NCBI GenBank assembly: GCA_002337605.1
Contig: DDGL01000014.1
Span: 197,827 to 261,826, forward strand
Direction of reading: 5' to 3'
DNA length: 64,000 bases
Origin: Flavobacteriaceae bacterium UBA1903
Lineage (GTDB): Bacteria > Bacteroidota > Bacteroidia > Flavobacteriales > Flavobacteriaceae
The notes under the pieces are model-generated. The model searched no databases. It was not told the DNA's origin and was given only the letters and a program-made list of their open reading frames with translations. Shown piece after piece: positions 1 to 7,098 of the stretch. Position 1 is the stretch's first letter. Each line of letters opens with the position of its first letter. The position numbers and the translations under genes were made by a program.

Positions 1-215
1 TCATCATGAGTAGTAACGCTTCAAAGATACACTTAGTGTAACAATTTAAAAGTTTTTTAAAGAAATGGAGGCACTTCATAATAATTAGAAAAAACCCACG
101 TTGTGAGTGGGTCGATTTCGATAAAGAACCCTTACGACGCATAAAAGGTAAAATATTATTGCTCTTTTATCGTTAATTGTTATATTGCAAACCCAATTTA
201 TTCATAATTGAACCT
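1..215. other. Upstream region of gldJ with divergent gene at left edge
   Basis: No complete gene is visible here. Two overlapping reverse-strand ATG codons at positions 7-5 and 4-2 suggest that a leftward gene starts at the very edge. In Flavobacterium johnsoniae, porU (the T9SS sortase) lies divergently next to gldJ, so porU is my guess for that gene, by context only. The stretch therefore holds a divergent promoter region. It contains a terminator-like hairpin at 89-112. Confidence 0.4.
89..112 (-). terminator. Terminator-like hairpin reading leftward
   Basis: On the reverse strand the arms GTGGGT/ACCCAC (107-112 with 94-99) form a 6-bp stem with a 7-base loop, followed directly by six U (89-94). 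The geometry suits an intrinsic terminator for leftward transcription. It lies in the leader of the gene that starts at the left edge, so it may act as an attenuator. Confidence 0.45.
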
Positions 216-1892
216 ATGAACATGATAAAAAACTTAGCCTTAAAAGCACTACTTTTAGTTGCAGTTGCAGCCTTTATTACCAGCTGTAACAAGTCCCGCG
301 ACTATAAAAATAGCTCAAGAGCTACCGGTTGGAAGATGAATTCCAAAGAAGGTGGTTTCCAGTACAATCCCAAAGCTAAAGAGCAGGAAACAGGTCCTGG
401 ACTTGTTTTTGTTGAAGGTGGAACCTTCACTATGGGACGTGTACAAGATGACCCAATGCACGATTGGAATAACTCTCCAAACCAACAACACGTTCAGTCT
501 TTCTACATGGATGAAACTGAAGTTACCAATCTAATGTATCTTGAATACTTAGACTGGTTAAAGCGTGTTTTCCCTCCAGAGGACGAAAATTACCGTCGTA
601 TTTATGACGGTGCAGTTCCAGATACATTAGTATGGAGAAACCGTTTAGGATTTAATGAAGTGATGACAAATAACTATTTGCGTCACCCTGCGTATGGAGA
701 TTATCCTGTAGTTGGTGTAAGCTGGTTACAAGCAGTAGAGTTTAGCAATTGGCGTACAGATCGTGTAAACGAACTTATTCTTGAAGAAGAAGGGTTTACC
801 GCTCGAAATGGACGTTATGAAGTTGAGCCAGGTGAAACTTTTAGCACAGACACCTATTTAAACGCACCATCGATGACGTATGGTGGAAACGATTCTATTA
901 CTAAAGGTGGAAAGCGTTCAGAAAGCTTAGCTAAAAGAAATAAAGACAGTACCAACTTATATGTACAACGTAAAGACGGATTGCTACTTCCCGCATACCG
1001 CCTTCCTACAGAAGCTGAGTGGGAATATGCCGCACTTGGCCTGGTAGGTTTAAGAAATTATAATGTATACCGAGGTAGAAAAAAATACCCTTGGGACGGA
1101 CAATACACTCGTTCTGCAAAAAGAAGAAGTCGTGGAGACCAGTTAGCCAACTTTAAGCAAGGCGATGGTGATTATGGTGGAATAGCAGGATGGAGTGATG
1201 ATGGTGCTGATATTACTGCTGAAGTAAAATCGTATGAACCAAACGACTTTGGTCTTTACGATATGGCAGGGAACGTAGCCGAGTGGGTTGCCGATGTATA
1301 CCGCCCAATAGTTGATGATGAGTTTAACGACTTTAACTACTATCGTGGTAATGTATACACCAAAAATGCTATTGGTGAAGATGGAAAGGTAAAGATCATT
1401 ACCAAAGATTCTATCGTATACGACACCCTAAGCAATGGTAAAATTGTTGCAAGAAACTTCCCAGGAGAGATTGCGCAGGTACCCGTAGATGAAAACGAAA
1501 CATATTTGAGAACTCAATTCTCAGAAAGTGATAACCGCGATTACCGAGATGGAGATAAGCGCTCAACGCGTTACTACTCTTCTTTCAGTGATTTTGACAG
1601 CGAAGGTGATTCTGAAAAGAACCGTATGTATAACTCACCAAAGCACAGCGTAACTGCAGATAGCACTGGCTCGTTAGACCGTGAGTATGACAAAACTGCT
1701 ACAAGAACCACATTAATCGATAATGAAGTTCGCGTATACAAAGGAGGGTCCTGGAGAGACCGTGATTACTGGTTAGACCCGGCACAGCGTCGTTTCTTCC
1801 CACAAGATATGGCCACAGACTACATTGGATTTAGATGTGCAATGTCTCGTGTAGGTTCAAAATCTAAAAAAGGAAAGCGCCCAAGACATTAA
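216..1892 (+). CDS. gldJ: Gliding motility lipoprotein GldJ
   Basis: Outer-membrane lipoprotein needed for gliding and type IX secretion in Flavobacteriia. The product has 558 residues from the ATG at 216, close to the roughly 560 of known GldJ. An in-frame ATG at 177 exists, but 216 puts the signal peptide at the N-terminus with lipobox ITSC (lipid Cys24). The body is a formylglycine-generating-enzyme/sulfatase-modifying (FGE) fold: FVEGGTFTMG near the start, LPTEAEWEYAA in the middle, GLYDMAGNVAEW after it, and YKGGSWRDR with IGFRCAMSR near the end. A hairpin terminator follows. The murF neighbour matches my memory of gldJ in F. johnsoniae. GldK has the same fold but is shorter and sits in a gldKLMN cluster, which is absent here. 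Confidence 0.93.
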   Translation: MNMIKNLALKALLLVAVAAFITSCNKSRDYKNSSRATGWKMNSKEGGFQYNPKAKEQETGPGLVFVEGGTFTMGRVQDDPMHDWNNSPNQQHVQSFYMDETEVTNLMYLEYLDWLKRVFPPEDENYRRIYDGAVPDTLVWRNRLGFNEVMTNNYLRHPAYGDYPVVGVSWLQAVEFSNWRTDRVNELILEEEGFTARNGRYEVEPGETFSTDTYLNAPSMTYGGNDSITKGGKRSESLAKRNKDSTNLYVQRKDGLLLPAYRLPTEAEWEYAALGLVGLRNYNVYRGRKKYPWDGQYTRSAKRRSRGDQLANFKQGDGDYGGIAGWSDDGADITAEVKSYEPNDFGLYDMAGNVAEWVADVYRPIVDDEFNDFNYYRGNVYTKNAIGEDGKVKIITKDSIVYDTLSNGKIVARNFPGEIAQVPVDENETYLRTQFSESDNRDYRDGDKRSTRYYSSFSDFDSEGDSEKNRMYNSPKHSVTADSTGSLDREYDKTATRTTLIDNEVRVYKGGSWRDRDYWLDPAQRRFFPQDMATDYIGFRCAMSRVGSKSKKGKRPRH

Positions 1893-1911
1893 GCGCTCAC
1901 AAAAATTATAC

Positions 1912-1949
1912 AAACCCTCCTATGCAACTTAGCAGTGGAGGGTTTTTTT
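1912..1949 (+). terminator. Intrinsic terminator after gldJ
   Basis: AAACCCTCC (1912-1920) pairs perfectly with GGAGGGTTT (1937-1945), followed by a T run to 1949. It ends the gldJ transcript 20 bases after the stop. murF starts only 29 bases later, so it needs its own promoter or read-through; TACCTTTA at 1951-1958 resembles the Bacteroidetes -7 box TAnnTTTG with one mismatch. Confidence 0.85.
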
Positions 1950-1977
1950 ATACCTTTACCCTTCAAAATTAATACCA

Positions 1978-3258
1978 TTGAAAACAGAAGCGCTCCACCA
2001 ACTTTTCCTTGAAAGTAACGGCATTTGTACAGACACCCGAAAAGTGACTAAGAACTGTATTTTTTTCGCCTTAAAAGGTGACAACTTTAACGGAAATACC
2101 TTTGCTGAAGAAGCTTTACAAAAAGGAGCTGTACGAGTCGTGATAGACGAGGCTCAATTTCACAAAGACACAGGCCAAACTATTTTGTGCGAAAATGTGC
2201 TGCAACAACTCCAGAAATTAGCCAACTATCACCGCAACTACCTTACAACAGAAATTATAGCCCTTACAGGCAGTAATGGTAAAACCACTACTAAAGAGCT
2301 TATAAACGCCGTGTTAGCCACAACCTTCAATACTACAGCTACCGTAGGAAATTTAAACAATCATATTGGTGTGCCCCTCACCCTACTCTCTATGACTACG
2401 GAGACCGAACTTGGTATTGTAGAAATGGGCGCTAACCATTTAAAAGAAATAGAACAGCTATGCGCCATTGCACAGCCAGATTATGGGTATATCACTAACT
2501 TTGGTAAAGCACACCTGGAAGGATTTGGAAGCGTTGAAGGTGTTATAAAAGGAAAGTCTGAGCTGTATACACATCTTCAGAAAAACAATAAACTGGCCTT
2601 TGTAAATAGCAACGACCCAAAACAAGTTGACATCGCCAAACCCCTTACTAAGTATACATTTGGCGACACACATCAGGATTGTAATTTAAAGCTTGTAGAT
2701 GCTTCCGCAAACTTACGAGTTCAGTATCAAGACCAGGAAATTTGCAGCAACCTAGTGGGTCTTTATAATTTCCACAACATTGCAGCAGCTATTGCCATGG
2801 GACAATATTTTAAAGTTTCTCCAGAAAATATTAAAAAAGCTATTGAAGGCTATGTACCACAAAATAACCGCTCGCAGCTTATTGAGCAACACGGGCACAC
2901 TATTTTATTAGATGCCTACAATGCGAACCCAACAAGTATGTTGGCGGCGTTAGAAAATTTTCAACAAGCGGAAGGAACAGATAAAATAATGATACTAGGA
3001 GACATGTTTGAGTTAGGACACTCCTCCGAAACAGAACATCAGTTGATAACAGATTTTCTTTCTGAAAATGACTTCGGAAGGGTTTATTTAGTAGGCGAAA
3101 ATTTCAGCAAAACAAAAACAGAAGTTTCGCACATTTCAAAACATAACACTTTTGATGCATTAGAAAAAGAACTGAAAAACAACCCCATTTCTAAAAGCAC
3201 TATGCTTATAAAAGGCTCTAGAGGAATGGCTTTGGAGCGGGTACTTAAAATCCTATAG
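1978..3258 (+). CDS. murF: UDP-N-acetylmuramoyl-tripeptide--D-alanyl-D-alanine ligase MurF
   Basis: Cytoplasmic Mur ligase that adds D-Ala-D-Ala to the UDP-MurNAc-tripeptide, the last cytoplasmic step of the peptidoglycan precursor pentapeptide. The product has 426 residues. The ATP-binding P-loop GSNGKTTTKE is at residues 98-107, and MGANHLKEIEQLC plus ITNFGKAHLEGFGS are typical of the central ATPase domain. DAYNANPTSM and ILGDMFELG mark the C-terminal ligase domain. The start is TTG at 1978; no in-frame ATG lies near the conserved N-terminus. It stands alone between gldJ and two reverse-strand tRNA genes. Confidence 0.95.
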   Translation: MKTEALHQLFLESNGICTDTRKVTKNCIFFALKGDNFNGNTFAEEALQKGAVRVVIDEAQFHKDTGQTILCENVLQQLQKLANYHRNYLTTEIIALTGSNGKTTTKELINAVLATTFNTTATVGNLNNHIGVPLTLLSMTTETELGIVEMGANHLKEIEQLCAIAQPDYGYITNFGKAHLEGFGSVEGVIKGKSELYTHLQKNNKLAFVNSNDPKQVDIAKPLTKYTFGDTHQDCNLKLVDASANLRVQYQDQEICSNLVGLYNFHNIAAAIAMGQYFKVSPENIKKAIEGYVPQNNRSQLIEQHGHTILLDAYNANPTSMLAALENFQQAEGTDKIMILGDMFELGHSSETEHQLITDFLSENDFGRVYLVGENFSKTKTEVSHISKHNTFDALEKELKNNPISKSTMLIKGSRGMALERVLKIL

Positions 3259-3274
3259 AGCGTAAAAATTATCG

Positions 3275-3349
3275 TGAAGTGTACTGGATTCGAACCAGTG
3301 ACCCCTACCCTGTCAAGGTAATGCTCTGAACCAACTGAGCTAACACTCC
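3275..3349 (-). tRNA. tRNA-Val (anticodon GAC)
   Basis: The reverse strand folds as a full cloverleaf: acceptor GGAGTGT with ACACTTC (one G-U pair), D arm GCTCAGTTGGTTCAGAGC, anticodon stem TTACC/GGTAG with loop TTGACAG, and T arm ACTGG-TTCGAAT-CCAGT. The anticodon GAC reads GUC and GUU valine codons. The discriminator is A at 3275 and CCA is not encoded. A second tRNA-Val lies 54 bases upstream on the same strand, with a terminator between them. Confidence 0.95.
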
Positions 3350-3372
3350 TCGCTACATAAAAGTACAATACC

Positions 3373-3401
3373 AAAAAAGGTCTCCATTTCTGAAGACCTT
3401 T
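3373..3401 (-). terminator. Intrinsic terminator between the two tRNA-Val genes
   Basis: On the reverse strand AAAGGTCT (3401-3394) pairs with AGACCTTT (3383-3376) around a 10-base loop, with a U run over 3378-3373. It lies just downstream of tRNA-Val(TAC) and upstream of tRNA-Val(GAC), so the two tRNAs may be separate transcription units. Confidence 0.7.
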
Positions 3402-3403
3402 CG

Positions 3404-3478
3404 TGGGCGCGAAGGGATTCGAACCCCTGACCCCTTGGGTGTAAACCAAGTGCTCTGAACCAACTGAGCTACGCGCCC
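3404..3478 (-). tRNA. tRNA-Val (anticodon TAC)
   Basis: The reverse strand gives acceptor GGGCGCG/CGCGCCC, D arm GCTCAGTTGGTTCAGAGC (identical to that of the neighbouring tRNA-Val), anticodon stem CTTGG/CCAAG with loop TTTACAC, and T arm AGGGG-TTCGAAT-CCCTT. The anticodon TAC reads GUA and GUG valine codons. Discriminator A at 3404; CCA is not encoded. Confidence 0.96.
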
Positions 3479-3631
3479 TTGCTGTTAGCGGTTGCAAATA
3501 TAAAACGCTTTTTCCATTCCACAAACATATTCAGCTAAATAAATTTTATTTTTTTCAAATTAATAAACTTTGGTTAAAATAGGCACCACTACCCATCCCA
3601 ATATGTTATTTTGTTTACCGTAAATTAGCGT

Positions 3632-5878
3632 ATGAAAATCAACAAAAAGCTTTCAACAGTTTTAAAAAAAATAGGTATGCTATTCGCCATCTTCCTTGGT
3701 CTGATTTGCCTATTTATAGGCACGGTGTATTTTGGCCTTTGGGGTGCATTGCCTTCTAAAAAAGAATTAAAAGAACTTTCGCTGTACCGCGCTTCTGAAA
3801 TTTACGATATCAACAACGAGCTCATCGGTAAATTTTATATACAAAACAGACAGCCCATCCCGCTGGACAGTGTTCCTAGCCATGTGATAGATGCCGTAAT
3901 TGCGACCGAGGATGCCCGCTTTTTTGAGCACAGCGGCATTGATACCCGAAGCCTGTTTCGTGTAGCTATTAAGTCTATATTACTACAGGACAAATCGGCT
4001 GGCGGTGGAAGTACCCTTACACAACAATTGGCTAAAAACCTCTTTAAAAGAGGAAATTTCAACATATTCACGTTGCCTGTTGCCAAATGCAAAGAGATGT
4101 TCATCGCCAAAAGACTGGAATCTATTTACGAAAAAGATAAAATTTTAGAGTTGTACCTCAACTCTGCCCCATTTAGTGGCAACACCAATGGTATTGAAAG
4201 TGCCTCCCGCAAGATTTTTAACAAACCCACCCAACAGCTTACTACATCAGAAGGCGCTACCCTTATAGGCACTCTTAAAGCCACAACTTTTTATAACCCC
4301 TACAAATATCCCGAACGCAGCACAAAGCGCCGTAATGTGGTCTTACAACAGATGCATAAGTACAAGTATTTAACTGAAGATGCTATGCTGCAGTTTCAAA
4401 AAGATTCTTTAGTAACAGATTTCGCTAGGTTTGATGAGGAGAATGGACTGGCACCTTATTTCAGGGAAAAATTACGGCAACGCATGCTGGTTTGGTGCAA
4501 AGAAAACACAAACCTTTTAAAACAGCCTAACCTATACACCAGCGGACTTAAAATCTACACCACTATTGATAAAAAAATGCAGGAATATGCCGAAGCAGCA
4601 ACGCGTGAACACCTACAAAAACTACAACAACAGTTTGAAGATGAGTACGGGAGTAAAAAACCCTGGGGGCAAAAAACCGATCTCTTTAAAAACAAATTAA
4701 AAACTACACAAGAATACATAAGACTGAAGGGAAAAGGATATGCCGAAGCGGTCATTTTAGACTCCCTGAGTGTAAAAAGAAAAATGAACGTATCCAGTTT
4801 TGGAAAACAGAAGAAAGTACGTTTCAGCACTATGGACAGTCTGGAATTTTATTTAAAATCATTAAACACAGGAACGTTGGCTCTGGCACCAGACGGCGCA
4901 ATTAAAACGTGGGTAGGTGGCGTAGATTTTGAAAATTTTAAATACGACCATATTCAGAGTAAACGACAAGTGGGCTCTACTTTTAAACCTATTGTTTACG
5001 CTGCTGCCTTAGAAAATGGCATGCAACCTTGTGATTATATTTCGGCACGTGAAGTAGCGTATGAGAACCTGGACAACTGGACGCCATCCAATTCTGGAAA
5101 AAAAGATGAAAAGTATATTAATTACAGTGTAAAAGAAGCGCTCACACAATCCATAAATACAGTTTCGGTAAAAATTATTGAAGAAACAGGAATTCCGAAG
5201 GTAGTGGCACTTTCAAAAAAATTAAACATCACAAGTAAGCTTCCGGAAGTCCCCTCCCTAGCCCTGGGAACAGCAGAGTTGAGTGTGCTGGAAATGGCGG
5301 GTGCCTACACCGCTTTTATAAACGAAAGCAAAGCCTCCATACCCTATTACTTAGTGAAAATTGAGAATGCCCAGGGAAAAGTTCTTGAAGAATTTGAGCC
5401 CGAGAAAACTAAAAATGAAGCCTTTTCGGAAACCACCAGGCAACAAATGCTTGCAATGATGCAGAATGTAGTAAGTAAAGGTACTGCGAAACGCTTACGT
5501 GCTAATTACGGCCTTAAAAATGATCTGGCTGGTAAAACAGGGACCACACAATCTAATAAGGATGCTTGGTTTGTGGGAGTAACGCCCAACTTGATCACTG
5601 TGACCTGGGTTGGGCACGACGACCATCGTATTGGCTTTAAAAGTACGCGTGTGGGGCAAGGGGCAAACGCAGCATTACCCATTACTGCCAAATTACTTCA
5701 AAAAATGAATAACGATAGAAGGTTTGATACGATAACGAAAGCTACATTTCCAAAGCCCAGCGACAAGGTTCTTGCATCCTTAGACTGTGAACCCACCAAA
5801 CGAGATGGATTTCTAAAACGTCTCTTCACCAATCCCGATAAAAAGAAGACGAAGAACTTTAAAGGGAAGAAAAACTAA
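3632..5878 (+). CDS. Penicillin-binding protein 1A, class A (bifunctional)
   Basis: Membrane-anchored peptidoglycan synthase with both glycan polymerase and transpeptidase activity, 748 residues. An N-terminal membrane helix covers about residues 14-37. The GT51 glycosyltransferase domain carries ATEDARFFEH (catalytic Glu93) and GGGSTLTQQLAKN. The transpeptidase domain has all three penicillin-binding motifs: STFK (nucleophile Ser449), SIN (Ser507) and KTGT (Lys635). The basic, Lys-rich tail is cytoplasm-like or disordered. The stop codon overlaps that of the convergent folC gene (shared CTAA at 5875-5878). Confidence 0.95.
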   Translation: MKINKKLSTVLKKIGMLFAIFLGLICLFIGTVYFGLWGALPSKKELKELSLYRASEIYDINNELIGKFYIQNRQPIPLDSVPSHVIDAVIATEDARFFEHSGIDTRSLFRVAIKSILLQDKSAGGGSTLTQQLAKNLFKRGNFNIFTLPVAKCKEMFIAKRLESIYEKDKILELYLNSAPFSGNTNGIESASRKIFNKPTQQLTTSEGATLIGTLKATTFYNPYKYPERSTKRRNVVLQQMHKYKYLTEDAMLQFQKDSLVTDFARFDEENGLAPYFREKLRQRMLVWCKENTNLLKQPNLYTSGLKIYTTIDKKMQEYAEAATREHLQKLQQQFEDEYGSKKPWGQKTDLFKNKLKTTQEYIRLKGKGYAEAVILDSLSVKRKMNVSSFGKQKKVRFSTMDSLEFYLKSLNTGTLALAPDGAIKTWVGGVDFENFKYDHIQSKRQVGSTFKPIVYAAALENGMQPCDYISAREVAYENLDNWTPSNSGKKDEKYINYSVKEALTQSINTVSVKIIEETGIPKVVALSKKLNITSKLPEVPSLALGTAELSVLEMAGAYTAFINESKASIPYYLVKIENAQGKVLEEFEPEKTKNEAFSETTRQQMLAMMQNVVSKGTAKRLRANYGLKNDLAGKTGTTQSNKDAWFVGVTPNLITVTWVGHDDHRIGFKSTRVGQGANAALPITAKLLQKMNNDRRFDTITKATFPKPSDKVLASLDCEPTKRDGFLKRLFTNPDKKKTKNFKGKKN

Positions 5879-7092
5879 ACCACTTCAGCCACAACAAATG
5901 TACTCCCTCCTACAAAAATCAAGTCGGTTGGCCGGGCTCTTTTTTTAGCAGCTTGCAATGCTTTTTTCACAGTTGGGAAGGCTACTCCATTTAATCCAAA
6001 GTTTTCTGCCTGCTGTTTAAGTTCTGTAGCTTCCATTCCCCTTGCAATAGTTGGCTTACAGAAATAATACGTTGCGTTTTTAGGAAAGAGCGGCAGTACC
6101 GTTTCTACAGCTTTATCACTCACCATCCCTAAAACAATGTGTAGGTTCTCAAATTTTTCTTGTTGTAGTTGTCGGAGTACGAATGCTAACCCTTCTTTGT
6201 TGTGTGCGGTGTCGCAAAGTATTTTTGGACTTTGCTGCAATGTTTGCCACCTGCCTTGTAGCCCTGTGTTTTCAACAACATTTTGTAGCCCTTTGGCTAC
6301 ATGCTGTATTCCCACATTAAAACTTTTTTGTTGCAATAGTTTTACGACGGTCTGTACGGTACGAATATTACTTTTTTGATAATCCCCTTTTAAATCTGAA
6401 GGTAGCAAAGCTCCTTTAGACTGAAATGCTTTGTGAAGTTTTGAATTTTTCGCTGTTGCAATTTTCTCAAAAACTGCGGCAGTTTCTTCGTGATACTCCC
6501 CAATTACAACGGGCACTCCTTCCTTAATTATGCCAGCTTTTTCTGCAGCGATTTCAGCAAGAGTAGTTCCTAAAAACTGCGTGTGATCCAGGCCAATATT
6601 GGTAATTACAGAGACTTCTGGTGAAATGATATTTGTACTGTCTAGCCTGCCACCTAAGCCCACTTCAATAATCGCGATATCCACCTTTTTATTTCTGAAA
6701 TAATCAAACGCCAGACCTACGGTCATCTCAAAAAAAGACAGCTCATTCGCTTCAAAAAAAGATTTATGCTTCGTGATAAATCCTGAAACGGTACGTTTGG
6801 AGATCATCTCTCCATTAATTTTTATGCGCTCCCTGAAATCCTTTAAGTGGGGCGAGGTATACAAACCTACTTTGTATCCTGCCTCCTGTAAGACGGATGC
6901 TAGCATATGGCTGGTAGAACCCTTTCCATTGGTTCCAGCCACGTGAATTGTTTTAAAGCTGTTTTCAGGATGTTTTAGATGTGCCGCAAGCTTGTGAGTG
7001 TTATCCAAATTAGCCTTATAGGCAGCCTGTCCCACACGTTGGTACATGGGAAGTTGTGCAAAGAGCCAGGTTAATGTTTCAGAATAATTAAT
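5875..7092 (-). CDS. folC: Folylpolyglutamate/dihydrofolate synthase FolC, probable AUU start
   Basis: Cytoplasmic Mur-ligase-fold enzyme that adds glutamate to folates and, in bifunctional forms, makes dihydrofolate from dihydropteroate. The P-loop GTNGKGS is followed by TSPHLKDFRERI and by VGLGGRLDSTN. The first ordinary start is ATG at 7047 (MYQRVGQ, 390 residues). The 15 codons before it, in frame, read as the usual FolC N-terminus (NYSETLTWLFAQLP) and contain no ATG, GTG or TTG. The codon where Met is expected is ATT at 7092-7090, two codons after the in-frame TAA of the upstream gene. I therefore place the start at ATT (405 residues), with ATG 7047 as the conservative alternative. Confidence 0.88.
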   Translation of the reverse strand: MNYSETLTWLFAQLPMYQRVGQAAYKANLDNTHKLAAHLKHPENSFKTIHVAGTNGKGSTSHMLASVLQEAGYKVGLYTSPHLKDFRERIKINGEMISKRTVSGFITKHKSFFEANELSFFEMTVGLAFDYFRNKKVDIAIIEVGLGGRLDSTNIISPEVSVITNIGLDHTQFLGTTLAEIAAEKAGIIKEGVPVVIGEYHEETAAVFEKIATAKNSKLHKAFQSKGALLPSDLKGDYQKSNIRTVQTVVKLLQQKSFNVGIQHVAKGLQNVVENTGLQGRWQTLQQSPKILCDTAHNKEGLAFVLRQLQQEKFENLHIVLGMVSDKAVETVLPLFPKNATYYFCKPTIARGMEATELKQQAENFGLNGVAFPTVKKALQAAKKRARPTDLIFVGGSTFVVAEVV

Positions 7093-7098
7093 AGCGCC

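Noticed and set aside
3084..3524. Reverse-strand open frame of 146 codons
   Set aside because: It runs through both tRNA-Val genes and the end of murF; no protein features.
3569..3613. TTTG and TTATTTTG as a promoter for the penicillin-binding protein
   Set aside because: Spacing of 33 bases is far beyond the usual 19 or so.
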